Positions 49,625 to 57,826 of a stretch of DNA of 64,000 nt are shown here, one piece after another. Under the pieces are notes generated by a model. The model did not search any database. It was not told the origin of the DNA and was given only the letters and a program-made list of their open reading frames with translations. Origin of the DNA: Lewinella sp. LCG006. GTDB lineage: Bacteria; Bacteroidota; Bacteroidia; Chitinophagales; Saprospiraceae. The position numbers were made by a program, and so were the translations under genes. Position 1 is the first letter of the stretch, and the number at the start of each line of letters is the position of its first letter. Where the stretch lies: assembly GCF_040784935.1 (NCBI RefSeq), contig NZ_CP160680.1, positions 5,003,802 through 5,067,801 on the forward strand, in the 5' to 3' direction.

Positions 49625-52294
49625 ATGAAAAAAAGCTTAATCGTTCTGCTGGTATTTAGCTGTAGCCTCTGGTCTTTGGAGGCCCAGAGTGTACTGGATA
49701 AAAGGATAAGCTTGCAAATCGTCGAGCAGCCTTTCGAAGAGGTTTTATACCAGCTGATTGATCAAGAGGGAGTTAAGTTTAGTTTTCGTAATGATATTCT
49801 TCCCGAAGGACTTTTTTCTTTCGATTTTGATAATAAACCACTCCGCACGGTTATTCCTGAGTTATTGGCTACTACCCATCTCGGGTATCGCCTGATCGGT
49901 GAACAGATCTTGCTTATTCCCGAAGTTCCTGAAAAGGTGGCTACTTATTATACCATCAGTGGTTACATCACCGACCTGGAAACGGGTGAAAGCCTGATTG
50001 GTACCAATGTCTACGATTATTATACCCAAAGAGGAACAGTAAGCAACGAATATGGCTTCTTCAGCTTGCAACTCCCTGCTGGCCCGGCCTTGCTTCGGCT
50101 ATCTTACCTTGGTTACGAGAGTTATGAAGAGCTATTAACAATCAGTGGTAATCTTACCATGAACAAAGCCTTGCAGGGGAGTGTAACGCTCAGCGAAGTA
50201 GTAGTCTATCCACGAGATACTTCCGCCAACCCCATCGCTGGTTTGTCTACCGGACAGTTGATTGGTTTAAGAGAAACAGAATTGCTGCCAAGCTTGGCCG
50301 GAGAAGAAGATGTGATTCGTACGGCCTTCCTGCTTCCAGGTGTCACAACCGGTGCCGATGGTGCAGAAGGATTACAAATAAGAGGTGGAGATGCTGGCCA
50401 AAATTTGGTCTTGCTAGACGGCGTGCCGGTCTACTACATCAACCATGCCATTGGTCTTTTCTCCATATTTAATAGCGATGCTGTGCGGTCGGCCCAACTC
50501 TTGAGGGCTGGTTTTCCTGCTCGCTATGGTGGGCGGCTATCCAGTGTATTGGATATCCGAATGAAAGAAGGCAATCAGCAAGCCCTTTCAGGAACAGCGT
50601 CGGCTGGACTATTGACAACCCGTTTTACCCTCGAAGGGCCCATTCTCAAAGATCAATCTTCCTTTTTGGTTTCCGGCCGCTGGTCATTTATACATTTGTT
50701 GCTGAAAGAGCAGTCGCGCAAATTCAAGGCTTCCAGGGGCAATGATGGCAGTACCGATTATCGATTTTACGACATCAACGCCAAATACAATCATACCTTC
50801 TCCGATCGTAACCGGGTGTTTTTAAGTCTTTATCGGGGGCGAGATACTTACGATGACCTTACGACAAGCTCTAATTTGTTGACTTTGGTTAGCCAAGGAG
50901 GAGATGTCCTTAATTATAACTTCGATCAATCCTATGGTGAAGGCCTCAACTGGACCAATTCGGTCGGCAGCTTGCGCTGGAACCACTTGTTTTCTGATCA
51001 GCTTTTTGCAAATTTTAGTTTCACTTATAGTCGTTTGGACCAGGAGTCTTTTTATAATTTGGAAGACCTATTGGTAGAACCTTCGCTGAATCAAAGAGAC
51101 TCCCTTTTGATACGTGGTCTTTTTCGTTCTGGAATCCAGGATTTGGGCCTTAAGGCCGACTGGCAGTTCATTGCAAGCCCTCGATTTGAATACCGTTTTG
51201 GAATAGGAGCTAATCGCCGCATCTTCCAACCTGGAGCCTTGATTGTTGATCAACCTATTCCAGGAGAGGAGCCTTTTGCTAATAACACGATTAACACGAC
51301 CGAATTAAGTACCTATCTGGAAGGTAAAGGAAAAATGGGTAGCGACTGGGAGTGGAACACCGGTGTGCACCTGGCTTGGTGGTACGTACGTTCGAAGGGG
51401 CATCCTTCCATTCAACCAAGGTTGAGTATAAATTACTTCCCGTATCCGCGCTGGACGTTTAGTGCTTCCGTCAGCAGAATGGTGCAAAACCTACATTTTT
51501 TGAGGAATACAACGGTGAATTTGCCTACCGAAATTTGGGTGCCAAGCACCGATCAGATCAAACCTGCCGGAGCATGGATGGGAAATCTTGGCTACCAATT
51601 TAAAATTAATACTTCATGGGAGCTTCAAGGAGATATTTATTATAAAAAAATGGAAAGAATGCTATCCTTCCTGGAAGGTGTAGAAGGATTTGAAAATTGG
51701 GAAGAAAACGTAACGGCCGGCCAGGGCGAAGCTTACGGAGCAGAGTGGCAACTGAGAAAGGTGAAAGGGAAATTGAAGGGGTGGGTGAGTTATACCCTAT
51801 CAAAATCAGAACGTCAATTCGATGAACTTAACTTGGGTAGGGTTTACCCTTTTCGCTATGATCGGAGACATAATCTTCAATTAGCAGCCATCTACCAGCT
51901 TTCACCAGCGTGTCATTTTTCCGCCAACTGGGGTTATGCTTCCGGGTTTGCGCTCACCTTGCCTTTGGTTAAATTTACTTCCATTGTTCCCGGTGTCATC
52001 ATTCCGCCCAGTGGTATTCCTATAGCCCTTGATCCTGGAAGTAAAAATAATATCCGGATGCCAGCTTATCATCGTTTGGATATTAACTTTCACTTTGAAT
52101 GGCAGCAAAATAAACGGTACCGACAGGAACTTAATTTAGGTATCTACAATCTTTACAATCGCAACAATCCACTGTACTACGATATCCGTCGGTTTTTAGT
52201 CAATCAACAGAATACGCTCAGCACACGATACAATTTTGTAGAGGTACAATTGGCACCCATACTGCCTTCAATCAGTTACAAAATCACTTTTTAA
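49625..52294 (+). CDS. TonB-dependent outer-membrane receptor with STN signalling domain
   Basis: An 889-residue transporter. After the signal peptide (ending SLEAQS) there is an STN/secretin-type signalling domain (about 25-98, LQIVEQPFEEVLYQLIDQEG), a carboxypeptidase regulatory-like domain (about 108-195), a plug (about 205-320, GLQIRGGDAGQNLVLLDGVP) and a 22-strand-type beta barrel to the C-terminal aromatic strand ISYKITF. STN plus the upstream sigma and FecR genes indicates ligand-triggered transcription of its own operon. The ligand is unknown; siderophores, glycans or peptides are all possible. DUF4249 downstream is a frequent partner. Confidence 0.93.
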   Translation: MKKSLIVLLVFSCSLWSLEAQSVLDKRISLQIVEQPFEEVLYQLIDQEGVKFSFRNDILPEGLFSFDFDNKPLRTVIPELLATTHLGYRLIGEQILLIPEVPEKVATYYTISGYITDLETGESLIGTNVYDYYTQRGTVSNEYGFFSLQLPAGPALLRLSYLGYESYEELLTISGNLTMNKALQGSVTLSEVVVYPRDTSANPIAGLSTGQLIGLRETELLPSLAGEEDVIRTAFLLPGVTTGADGAEGLQIRGGDAGQNLVLLDGVPVYYINHAIGLFSIFNSDAVRSAQLLRAGFPARYGGRLSSVLDIRMKEGNQQALSGTASAGLLTTRFTLEGPILKDQSSFLVSGRWSFIHLLLKEQSRKFKASRGNDGSTDYRFYDINAKYNHTFSDRNRVFLSLYRGRDTYDDLTTSSNLLTLVSQGGDVLNYNFDQSYGEGLNWTNSVGSLRWNHLFSDQLFANFSFTYSRLDQESFYNLEDLLVEPSLNQRDSLLIRGLFRSGIQDLGLKADWQFIASPRFEYRFGIGANRRIFQPGALIVDQPIPGEEPFANNTINTTELSTYLEGKGKMGSDWEWNTGVHLAWWYVRSKGHPSIQPRLSINYFPYPRWTFSASVSRMVQNLHFLRNTTVNLPTEIWVPSTDQIKPAGAWMGNLGYQFKINTSWELQGDIYYKKMERMLSFLEGVEGFENWEENVTAGQGEAYGAEWQLRKVKGKLKGWVSYTLSKSERQFDELNLGRVYPFRYDRRHNLQLAAIYQLSPACHFSANWGYASGFALTLPLVKFTSIVPGVIIPPSGIPIALDPGSKNNIRMPAYHRLDINFHFEWQQNKRYRQELNLGIYNLYNRNNPLYYDIRRFLVNQQNTLSTRYNFVEVQLAPILPSISYKITF

Positions 52295-52349
52295 TCAGCA
52301 CTTAATGGATTGAATATTAGGTGAGAATACTGATTTATCCGAAAAATAG

Positions 52350-52357
52350 TATATTTG
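52350..52357 (+). promoter_or_regulatory. -7 promoter box before the DUF4249 gene
   Basis: TATATTTG fits TAnnTTTG and lies 20 bases before the GTG start. It could add a promoter internal to the operon. No matching TTG upstream was found. Confidence 0.4.
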
Positions 52358-52376
52358 AAGAGAAAAAAAATAACGA

Positions 52377-53309
52377 GTGTTCCTTTTTCGTCAAATATTA
52401 CCCCTTAGTTTGTTGGTGTTCCTCTGTATGGGGGCTACCTGTGAACGTACGGTAGAGCTTGATATCGACGAGCCACCACCCCGCTTGGTGGTCAATAGTA
52501 GTTTCACTTTAGGCGAATTAGTACGGGTTTCAGTGGCCAAAAGTCAGGGCATTTTAGACAATAGTCTACCCGAATATTTGGCTGATGCGAGTGTTATGCT
52601 TTATAAAGGAGATAAGTTTATTGAAGAATTAGTACTGGTTATTGACCCAGCGCCGCGTATTGCCCCTTATTATACGACGCGATTTTTTAAACCAGAAGCC
52701 GCTACTACCTATACCATACGAGTAGAAGCTCTTGGTTTTGAACCCGTTGAAGCTCATAGCTTTATACCTGAACCTGTGCCGTTTTCTTCATTGCAAGTCT
52801 CCAATTTCAAGGAAGAAGATGGGAGTGCAACTTTCCGTAAACGTTACACCTATCAAATAGATTTGGATTTTGATGACCCAATCGGGGAAGACAACTTTTA
52901 CCATCTGAATGTCTTTCAAGAAATCTTAAGTGTGACGATAACTGGTGCCGACACTTCGATCGATGGGCGCAGCTTACAGCGCATCGACTTGGTGCAGGAT
53001 AATCCCAAAATTATCGCTGATGCGATGATTGGTGGCTTGCTCCTTAAAAACAATCCAAGCGAAGGGGGGTTCCGCTTCCAGGTTAGTGTAGAAATAGTGC
53101 CAGAGTTTGAGGCTTTAGGCCAAATTTATGCGGAACTGCGAACAGTTTCTGAAGAATATTACCTCTATTATACCACGTTTAGCCGCCAGCAGAACCAGTC
53201 GGATGGCCCTTTTAACGATCCTATCGTTATTTTCAACAACGTTGAGAATGGGCATGGTTACTTTGCCGGATATAATTTCACCCAGGATTCGGTGAGCCTC
53301 AGTTTTTAG
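52377..53309 (+). CDS. DUF4249 lipoprotein, partner of the TonB receptor
   Basis: A 310-residue protein with a lipoprotein signal (LLVFLCMGATC, Cys near residue 22) and beta-sandwich character throughout: PRLVVNSSFTLGELVRVSVAK, then YLADASVMLYKGDKFIEELV and the TYTIRVEALGFEPVEA strand. DUF4249 proteins are encoded next to TonB receptors in Bacteroidota and are presumed surface or outer-membrane lipoproteins that help ligand capture; the function is not established. The start is a GTG at 52377, the only one giving the signal. It follows the receptor gene by 82 bp. Confidence 0.88.
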   Translation: MFLFRQILPLSLLVFLCMGATCERTVELDIDEPPPRLVVNSSFTLGELVRVSVAKSQGILDNSLPEYLADASVMLYKGDKFIEELVLVIDPAPRIAPYYTTRFFKPEAATTYTIRVEALGFEPVEAHSFIPEPVPFSSLQVSNFKEEDGSATFRKRYTYQIDLDFDDPIGEDNFYHLNVFQEILSVTITGADTSIDGRSLQRIDLVQDNPKIIADAMIGGLLLKNNPSEGGFRFQVSVEIVPEFEALGQIYAELRTVSEEYYLYYTTFSRQQNQSDGPFNDPIVIFNNVENGHGYFAGYNFTQDSVSLSF

Positions 53310-53323
53310 GAACAAAATATTTA

Positions 53324-53357
53324 TTGCTCTTCTTTATCCAATTACTTAGTATCTTTG
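53324..53357 (+). promoter_or_regulatory. Promoter of miaE
   Basis: TTG (53324-53326), 23 bases, then TATCTTTG (53350-53357) matches the -33/-7 pattern of Bacteroidota promoters. The start codon follows 42 bases later. Confidence 0.65.
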
Positions 53358-53399
53358 CGGCTTTAAAGTCAAAGTGATTCAAATCATCAAGAGCACTCC

Positions 53400-54017
53400 A
53401 TGACACAATCGGAAAAAGAACTGGAGGGAGTCCGAATGTTAGGTCTTAAACTTCCTACAGATCCCCGTTGGGTAAACCTGGCGGAAATGGACTTAGGGGA
53501 GATCCTCACCGATCATGCTTATTGTGAGCAAAAAGCCGCTACCAGTTGTATTTCCCTCATTCAGGCATATCCGGAAAGAGAAGAACTCGTGAGAGAACTT
53601 GCACCCATAGTAACAGAAGAGTGGGGCCACTTTCGTTCCGTATTGCGGGAGATGGACAAGCGCCAGCTTAAGTTGGGGCGCCAACGCAAAGATGAGTACG
53701 TAAATAAACTTTTGGCTTTTCAGAAAAAAGGAGGCTCCAGAGAGGACAAGCTGTTGGAAAAACTCTTGATTTTTGCTTTGATAGAGGCACGTTCCTGCGA
53801 ACGTTTTCGTTTGATGAGCCTACATATTTCCGATGTTGATCTACGGGATTTTTATCATCGATTTATGATTTCCGAAGCAGGTCACTATCGCTTGTTTATT
53901 GATTTGGCCAGGAAATATTTTGGTGCCGAAAGGGCCAATGCCCGTTGGCAGGAGTACCTGGCAGAAGAGGCCAAAATCATGGACGAACTAGAACTTCGAG
54001 GAGATCGAATGCACTAG
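53400..54017 (+). CDS. miaE: tRNA-(ms2io6A37) hydroxylase, MiaE type
   Basis: A 205-residue ferritin-like di-iron enzyme that hydroxylates the isopentenyl group of modified A37 in tRNA. The four-helix bundle carries the iron ligands in order: Glu in DHAYCEQKAATS, ExxH in VTEEWGHFRSV, Glu in FALIEARSCERFRL and ExxH in MISEAGHYRLFID. Length and motifs match the MiaE family. It is expressed from its own promoter, and the FKBP gene follows after 34 bp in the same direction. Confidence 0.93.
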   Translation: MTQSEKELEGVRMLGLKLPTDPRWVNLAEMDLGEILTDHAYCEQKAATSCISLIQAYPEREELVRELAPIVTEEWGHFRSVLREMDKRQLKLGRQRKDEYVNKLLAFQKKGGSREDKLLEKLLIFALIEARSCERFRLMSLHISDVDLRDFYHRFMISEAGHYRLFIDLARKYFGAERANARWQEYLAEEAKIMDELELRGDRMH

Positions 54018-54051
54018 ATAAATAAAAACTTACTTCATAATAATTCTTTTA

Positions 54052-54972
54052 ATGAAACAATTAATTTTTCTTTTTAGCATCCTCGCACTGGTATCGGCTT
54101 GCGACGGTGGAGGTAGCATGAAAGGTACCAAAAGCCTTGAAACAGAGATGGATAGTATCTCTTACTCGGTTGGACGTTTCTTTACGGGGCAGTTCCAGGA
54201 TTTGGGTATCGATGTCAATGCACAGCAATTGGGCCAAGGCCTGGAGGATGTAGCCAATGACGCAGCAACCATTTCGGAAGAAGATGGTATGGCCATGATG
54301 CAAACATTCCAGCAGACGCTGATGATGCGCCAGGGTGCTCCATTTACGGAAGATGATCCCGCTACTTTTTCTATCGACTCTATTTCTTATGTGATCGGTG
54401 CCGATTTTGCCCGCAACATGAAGGAATTCGACGTGAGCTTGAACAGCAGTGCTTTCTTCCAGGGAGCAAAAGATCAAATTGCTGATGCAGAAAGCATGGT
54501 CGGTGACCAGGAAGATGCTCTGATGCAGAAACTTACCGATAGAATCACCAAGAAGCAAGAAGCAGAAGCTGCTGTTGCCGCAGAATCTATCATTGCTGAA
54601 GGAGCTGCCTTTATTGCTGAAAAAGCAGCCGAAGAAGGTGTAATGAGCACGCCTTCTGGTCTTCACTATAAAGTTATCAAAGAAGGTGCTGGTGCTTCAC
54701 CAGCAGCTACCGACCGCGTACTGGTACACTACCATGGTACCCTTATTGACGGTACGGTATTTGACAGCTCTGTTGATCGTGGTGAACCAATTGAATTCGG
54801 CTTGAATGAAGTTATCCCAGGATGGACTGAAGGCGTTCAGTTGATGAAGGAAGGTGCTAAGTACCAATTCTATATTCCTTACGATCTGGCTTACGGTCTC
54901 CGTGGTTCACCCCCAGTAATTCCTGGCGGTGCAACCCTCATTTTTGATGTTGAATTGCTGGAAGTCAAGTAA
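54052..54972 (+). CDS. FKBP-type peptidyl-prolyl isomerase lipoprotein with two N-terminal FKBP_N-like units
   Basis: A 306-residue lipoprotein (LVSACDGG lipobox, Cys17). Two similar helical units precede the catalytic domain: SISYSVGRFFTGQFQDLGID (from about residue 36) and SISYVIGADFARNMKEFDVS (from about 109), each like the dimerisation domain of FkpA/Mip. After a long Ala/Glu helix the FKBP domain (about 200-306) shows VLVHYHGTLIDGTVFDSSVD, then VIPGWTEGVQLMKEGAKYQF and IPYDLAYGLRG. It should speed proline isomerisation of envelope proteins, probably in the periplasm. A strong terminator follows. Confidence 0.93.
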   Translation: MKQLIFLFSILALVSACDGGGSMKGTKSLETEMDSISYSVGRFFTGQFQDLGIDVNAQQLGQGLEDVANDAATISEEDGMAMMQTFQQTLMMRQGAPFTEDDPATFSIDSISYVIGADFARNMKEFDVSLNSSAFFQGAKDQIADAESMVGDQEDALMQKLTDRITKKQEAEAAVAAESIIAEGAAFIAEKAAEEGVMSTPSGLHYKVIKEGAGASPAATDRVLVHYHGTLIDGTVFDSSVDRGEPIEFGLNEVIPGWTEGVQLMKEGAKYQFYIPYDLAYGLRGSPPVIPGGATLIFDVELLEVK

Positions 54973-55002
54973 CAGTCGATCTGTTGCTGGATTTCTAAAT
55001 CG

Positions 55003-55046
55003 GTCCCAAACCTTGTCTTTTGCTAAGGTTTGGGACTGTTTTTTTT
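55003..55046 (+). terminator. Intrinsic terminator after the FKBP gene
   Basis: GTCCCAAACCTT and AAGGTTTGGGAC form a perfect 12-bp stem with a 10-base loop, followed by eight T. Its right arm also contains the -33 box of the next promoter. Confidence 0.92.
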
Positions 55047-55059
55047 AGCTATAATTTTG
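55029..55059 (+). promoter_or_regulatory. Promoter overlapping the terminator
   Basis: TTTG (55029-55032), exactly 19 bases, then TAATTTTG (55052-55059) matches the Bacteroidota -33/-7 consensus. The -33 box sits in the 3' stem arm of the FKBP terminator. The ATG of the next gene is 51 bases downstream. Confidence 0.6.
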
Positions 55060-55109
55060 GGACAGGACTATAAGTACAACTTACACAAGTTGATAAAAAA
55101 GATACCACT

Positions 55110-56207
55110 ATGAAATACACCAATGCCCTTGCTATTCTTCTCTTCATTTTAATGTTACCGTCTCATAGCTATACCCAAAATTATCATCTGGACTCCTTGG
55201 CGATACTTTCCCAAGCGGTCCCGGAAAGTTCGGGCTTACTTTTCAAAGAAGGGCGATTGATTACCCATAACGATTCCGGTGGCGCTCCACACCTCTACGA
55301 AATAGATACCCTGGATGGGCAAGTGGTCCGAGAAGTTGTGATCAATAATGCCCAGAATATCGACTGGGAAGACCTTACGGCAGATTCCACCTACCTCTAC
55401 ATTGGCGATATCGGTAATAATTTTGGAAACCGTACAGACTTGACGATCTATAAAATTCCTTGGTCGGAATACCTGACCAGGGATAGCATCGAAGCGCAGC
55501 AGATTAACTATTCTTATTCGGATCAGCTAGATTTTTCTAATAATCAATTTTTCACACCCTATGATGCAGAGGCACTGGTGGCTATTGGAGATAGCTTGTT
55601 TTTATTTACTAAAGATTGGTCTACTGCCCACTCCAAGGTATATCCTTTGCCGAAAACGCCGGGTACCTACGCTGCTATTGCTATCGATAGTTTTGCTGTT
55701 CCTGGCTTGATAACAGGAGTTGACCTCAGTCCTGGCGGTAATCAATTACTGCTTTCTGCTTATTCGGGTACTTCGGCTTTTGTGCTGGCTTTTAGTGATT
55801 TTACCGCTTTTCCCCTTTCCGTGGAAACGGTGTACAGCTGGCCGCTTCCATTGACAGGCTCCATAAAATCTGAAGGCATCTGTTGGCGCAATGATCGTTT
55901 TGCCTACATCAGTACAGAACAAGTGGGTACGCTGCCATCAGTACTCTATCGCTTGGATACGGATTTTGTTAGTGCAGTTACGTTTCCCGAAAGTTCGCTG
56001 GTGAAAGTATTCCCACAACCCGCTACCGAGAATATACAAGTAACAGCCAAACAAATTTATGGACTCGAACTCTACAATGCCAATGGAACATTAGTGTTAA
56101 AGACAACACAAGCTTACCTAGACGTAAGTCATTTACCCGCTGGGATGTATTTCCTCATGATTCTGATGGAAGGACAAGAGCTTGTAAAACAAGTGATTGT
56201 GATTTAA
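55110..56207 (+). CDS. T9SS cargo protein with beta-propeller-like repeats
   Basis: A 365-residue secreted protein: signal peptide (ending HSYTQN), a beta-propeller-like region (about 30-290) with SSGLLFKEGRLITHNDSGGA, DWEDLTADSTYLYIGDIGNN and FFTPYDAEALVAIGDSLFLF, and a T9SS tail (VKVFPQPATENIQVTAKQIY to LVKQVIVI). The WEDLTAD...IGDIGNN pattern resembles a recurrent family of secreted Bacteroidota propellers of unknown role. It should be exported through T9SS and attached to or released from the cell surface. It has its own promoter and is the last gene before a repeat-rich spacer. Confidence 0.87.
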   Translation: MKYTNALAILLFILMLPSHSYTQNYHLDSLAILSQAVPESSGLLFKEGRLITHNDSGGAPHLYEIDTLDGQVVREVVINNAQNIDWEDLTADSTYLYIGDIGNNFGNRTDLTIYKIPWSEYLTRDSIEAQQINYSYSDQLDFSNNQFFTPYDAEALVAIGDSLFLFTKDWSTAHSKVYPLPKTPGTYAAIAIDSFAVPGLITGVDLSPGGNQLLLSAYSGTSAFVLAFSDFTAFPLSVETVYSWPLPLTGSIKSEGICWRNDRFAYISTEQVGTLPSVLYRLDTDFVSAVTFPESSLVKVFPQPATENIQVTAKQIYGLELYNANGTLVLKTTQAYLDVSHLPAGMYFLMILMEGQELVKQVIVI

Positions 56208-56269
56208 TCACGCTAATATTCCGCAACGCTCTCCAACTAGCAGCAACTTTTACACCCTTACACATAGGC

Positions 56270-56463
56270 TGTCCAATCTGAGGGTAAATAGCCGTGACGA
56301 TTTTAGTCACACTAAAAAACACTAGAAACAGGATAGGCCACGGATTCAACGGATCTGACGGATTTTCACAGATTTAAAAGCCGTGTAAATCCTGTTTTAT
56401 CCGTTAAATCTGCGTTCTATCACGTTTTAACGGAGTCACGGCTGTGGCCTGACAGATTGGACA
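56270..56463. mobile_element. MITE-like non-coding element with 29-bp terminal inverted repeats
   Basis: The left end reads TGTCCAATCTG, nine bases, AGCCGTGAC. The reverse complement of the right end reads TGTCCAATCTG, nine bases, AGCCGTGAC, so 20 of 29 end positions match in the same spacing. The interior has CACGGATT/AAATCTGCG phrases. No ORF is inside. Mobility is inferred from structure only. Confidence 0.5.
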
Positions 56464-56520
56464 CCCTACCCTTACACTTATCCAACCTTTACACTTTTAC
56501 ACTTGCCCAACGTTTACACC
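56464..56520. repeat. TTACAC simple repeat tract
   Basis: Five TTACAC motifs in irregular spacing lie between the MITE-like element and the end of the minus-strand coiled-coil gene; two more lie to the left of the element. Confidence 0.6.
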
Positions 56521-56529
56521 AAACAACAA

Positions 56530-57708
56530 TCAATCCCCCAAGCACTGAAACTGCCTTTGGAAAAAATCCATTTGCAGGATAGGGTATTCTTCAAAGCCGC
56601 TACTCCAAAAGACACGTAGGAGATCTACTTCACTGGCTTTTAACAGGCCAATGTAGCTTCGATCAATAGGATAATAGACCGAATACGTGAGCTCCTTTTT
56701 TACCGTATTGTACTGACCTCGATCCATTTTTCCTGCGCGTAAATTGATGGCGTCACCATTGAGGAGCTTGATGGTCAACACACTGTTTTGGTCAATGAAA
56801 CCGTAGGCTTCCTGAGCATTAGGATAAGCAAAGGTGAAGTTTAGCGTAAGGTACCTAAAACCACCTGAGCTAGAAATATAGGCTTCACAAACGAGGTATT
56901 CTTTATCCTGGAGATAAGGCCTCAACCGTTCATCGGTATAGCTGAACAATAACTCTGGTTGCAGATCTCGGCGATAGCGCCCCGTTTCTGTATCCTGACC
57001 ATCAAAAGCGTAACGGCACTCCCGATGTGGTGGATAAAGCATTAAATTTTCGAAACTACTGGCCGCGGTGTTATTGGTCAAAGGTATCAATTGAGCATAA
57101 GACTGGCTACTCAGGCTACGGATTCGCTGAGAATTGGCTTCTCGCAAACGATTTTCACGTACCCTTTGATTGAAACTTTCGATAAAGCCACCTTTTTTGA
57201 CCAGTTGGTCATCTAATTGTGCGGCACGTTGACTTTCGTTGAGTTGAATCTGGCTTTGTTCTAGGGTACGTCTTGCTGCAGCAAGTTGTTTTTGAATGAT
57301 GCTTTGCCGAGTTTCATCCTGCGCTGCTGCTGCAAGACTGTGTTGGAGGCGTTGGAGGTTTTCCTGGGCTTGGACTAATCGCTGTTCTGCTAGTTGGGCA
57401 GCCGTATTTGAGAGTTGAGAGCGGCGCTGAGCAATCTTGTATAAATCTATTTCATTCACACTGACTTCACCATCAAGCGGTTCGATGTATCCTTGAAAAA
57501 CAGGATAAGTCAGAAGGCCATCTTCGGCGGTAGGCTCATAAGGGTCACCATTGAAGTATTCTATCCGACCGTCTGGATAAACCTTGAGCTTTTCACCTTT
57601 GGAATTCTCGCGAATTACTGCTCCCTGCGCATCGCAGAAAAGAGGAAAGAGCAGGAAACTGATTACTGCCAGGAAAAAGTGGGCTTTTTGAATTATTTGC
57701 ATTATCAT
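56530..57708 (-). CDS. Secreted coiled-coil protein of unknown function
   Basis: A 392-residue protein with a signal peptide (FFLAVISFLLFPLFCDAQ). A short N-terminal segment, LKVYPDGRIEYFNGDPYEPT, is followed by a strongly helical Gln/Ala/Leu/Arg-rich coiled coil (about 95-205) and a C-terminal beta-rich domain (about 225-385, including YLVCEAYISSSGGFRYLTLN). Part of it, SVLTIKLLNGDAINL and YSVYYPIDRSYIGLLKASEV, resembles domains of uncharacterised Bacteroidota periplasmic proteins. No enzyme motif, anchor or sorting tail is seen. The ATG at 57708 (or 57702) begins the signal peptide; the annotated frame upstream of it is not signal-like. It is divergent from cdaA. Confidence 0.75.
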   Translation of the reverse strand: MIMQIIQKAHFFLAVISFLLFPLFCDAQGAVIRENSKGEKLKVYPDGRIEYFNGDPYEPTAEDGLLTYPVFQGYIEPLDGEVSVNEIDLYKIAQRRSQLSNTAAQLAEQRLVQAQENLQRLQHSLAAAAQDETRQSIIQKQLAAARRTLEQSQIQLNESQRAAQLDDQLVKKGGFIESFNQRVRENRLREANSQRIRSLSSQSYAQLIPLTNNTAASSFENLMLYPPHRECRYAFDGQDTETGRYRRDLQPELLFSYTDERLRPYLQDKEYLVCEAYISSSGGFRYLTLNFTFAYPNAQEAYGFIDQNSVLTIKLLNGDAINLRAGKMDRGQYNTVKKELTYSVYYPIDRSYIGLLKASEVDLLRVFWSSGFEEYPILQMDFFQRQFQCLGD

Positions 57709-57795
57709 CGCTTTTGGGGGCCGCTCTGTTTTCACTAACAAAGTTATAAAACAATCACTAAGTTTCAATTCTTTATCAGTTCTCCCAAGTTCGCG

Positions 57796-57803
57796 TAAAT
57801 TTG
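57796..57803 (+). promoter_or_regulatory. -7 promoter box of cdaA
   Basis: TAAATTTG fits TAnnTTTG, 23 bases before the cdaA ATG. A clear -33 TTG is not seen. Confidence 0.5.
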
Positions 57804-57826
57804 TACCAATAAATGCAATTCCAACT

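Larger units (their letters stand above)
56208..56529. other. Spacer with MITE-like element and TTACAC arrays
   Basis: These 322 bases between convergent genes contain no gene. They hold a 194-bp inverted-repeat element (56270-56463) flanked on both sides by TTACAC-type simple repeats, including the 10-mer ACCCTTACAC at 56254-56263 and 56468-56477. Confidence 0.65.
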
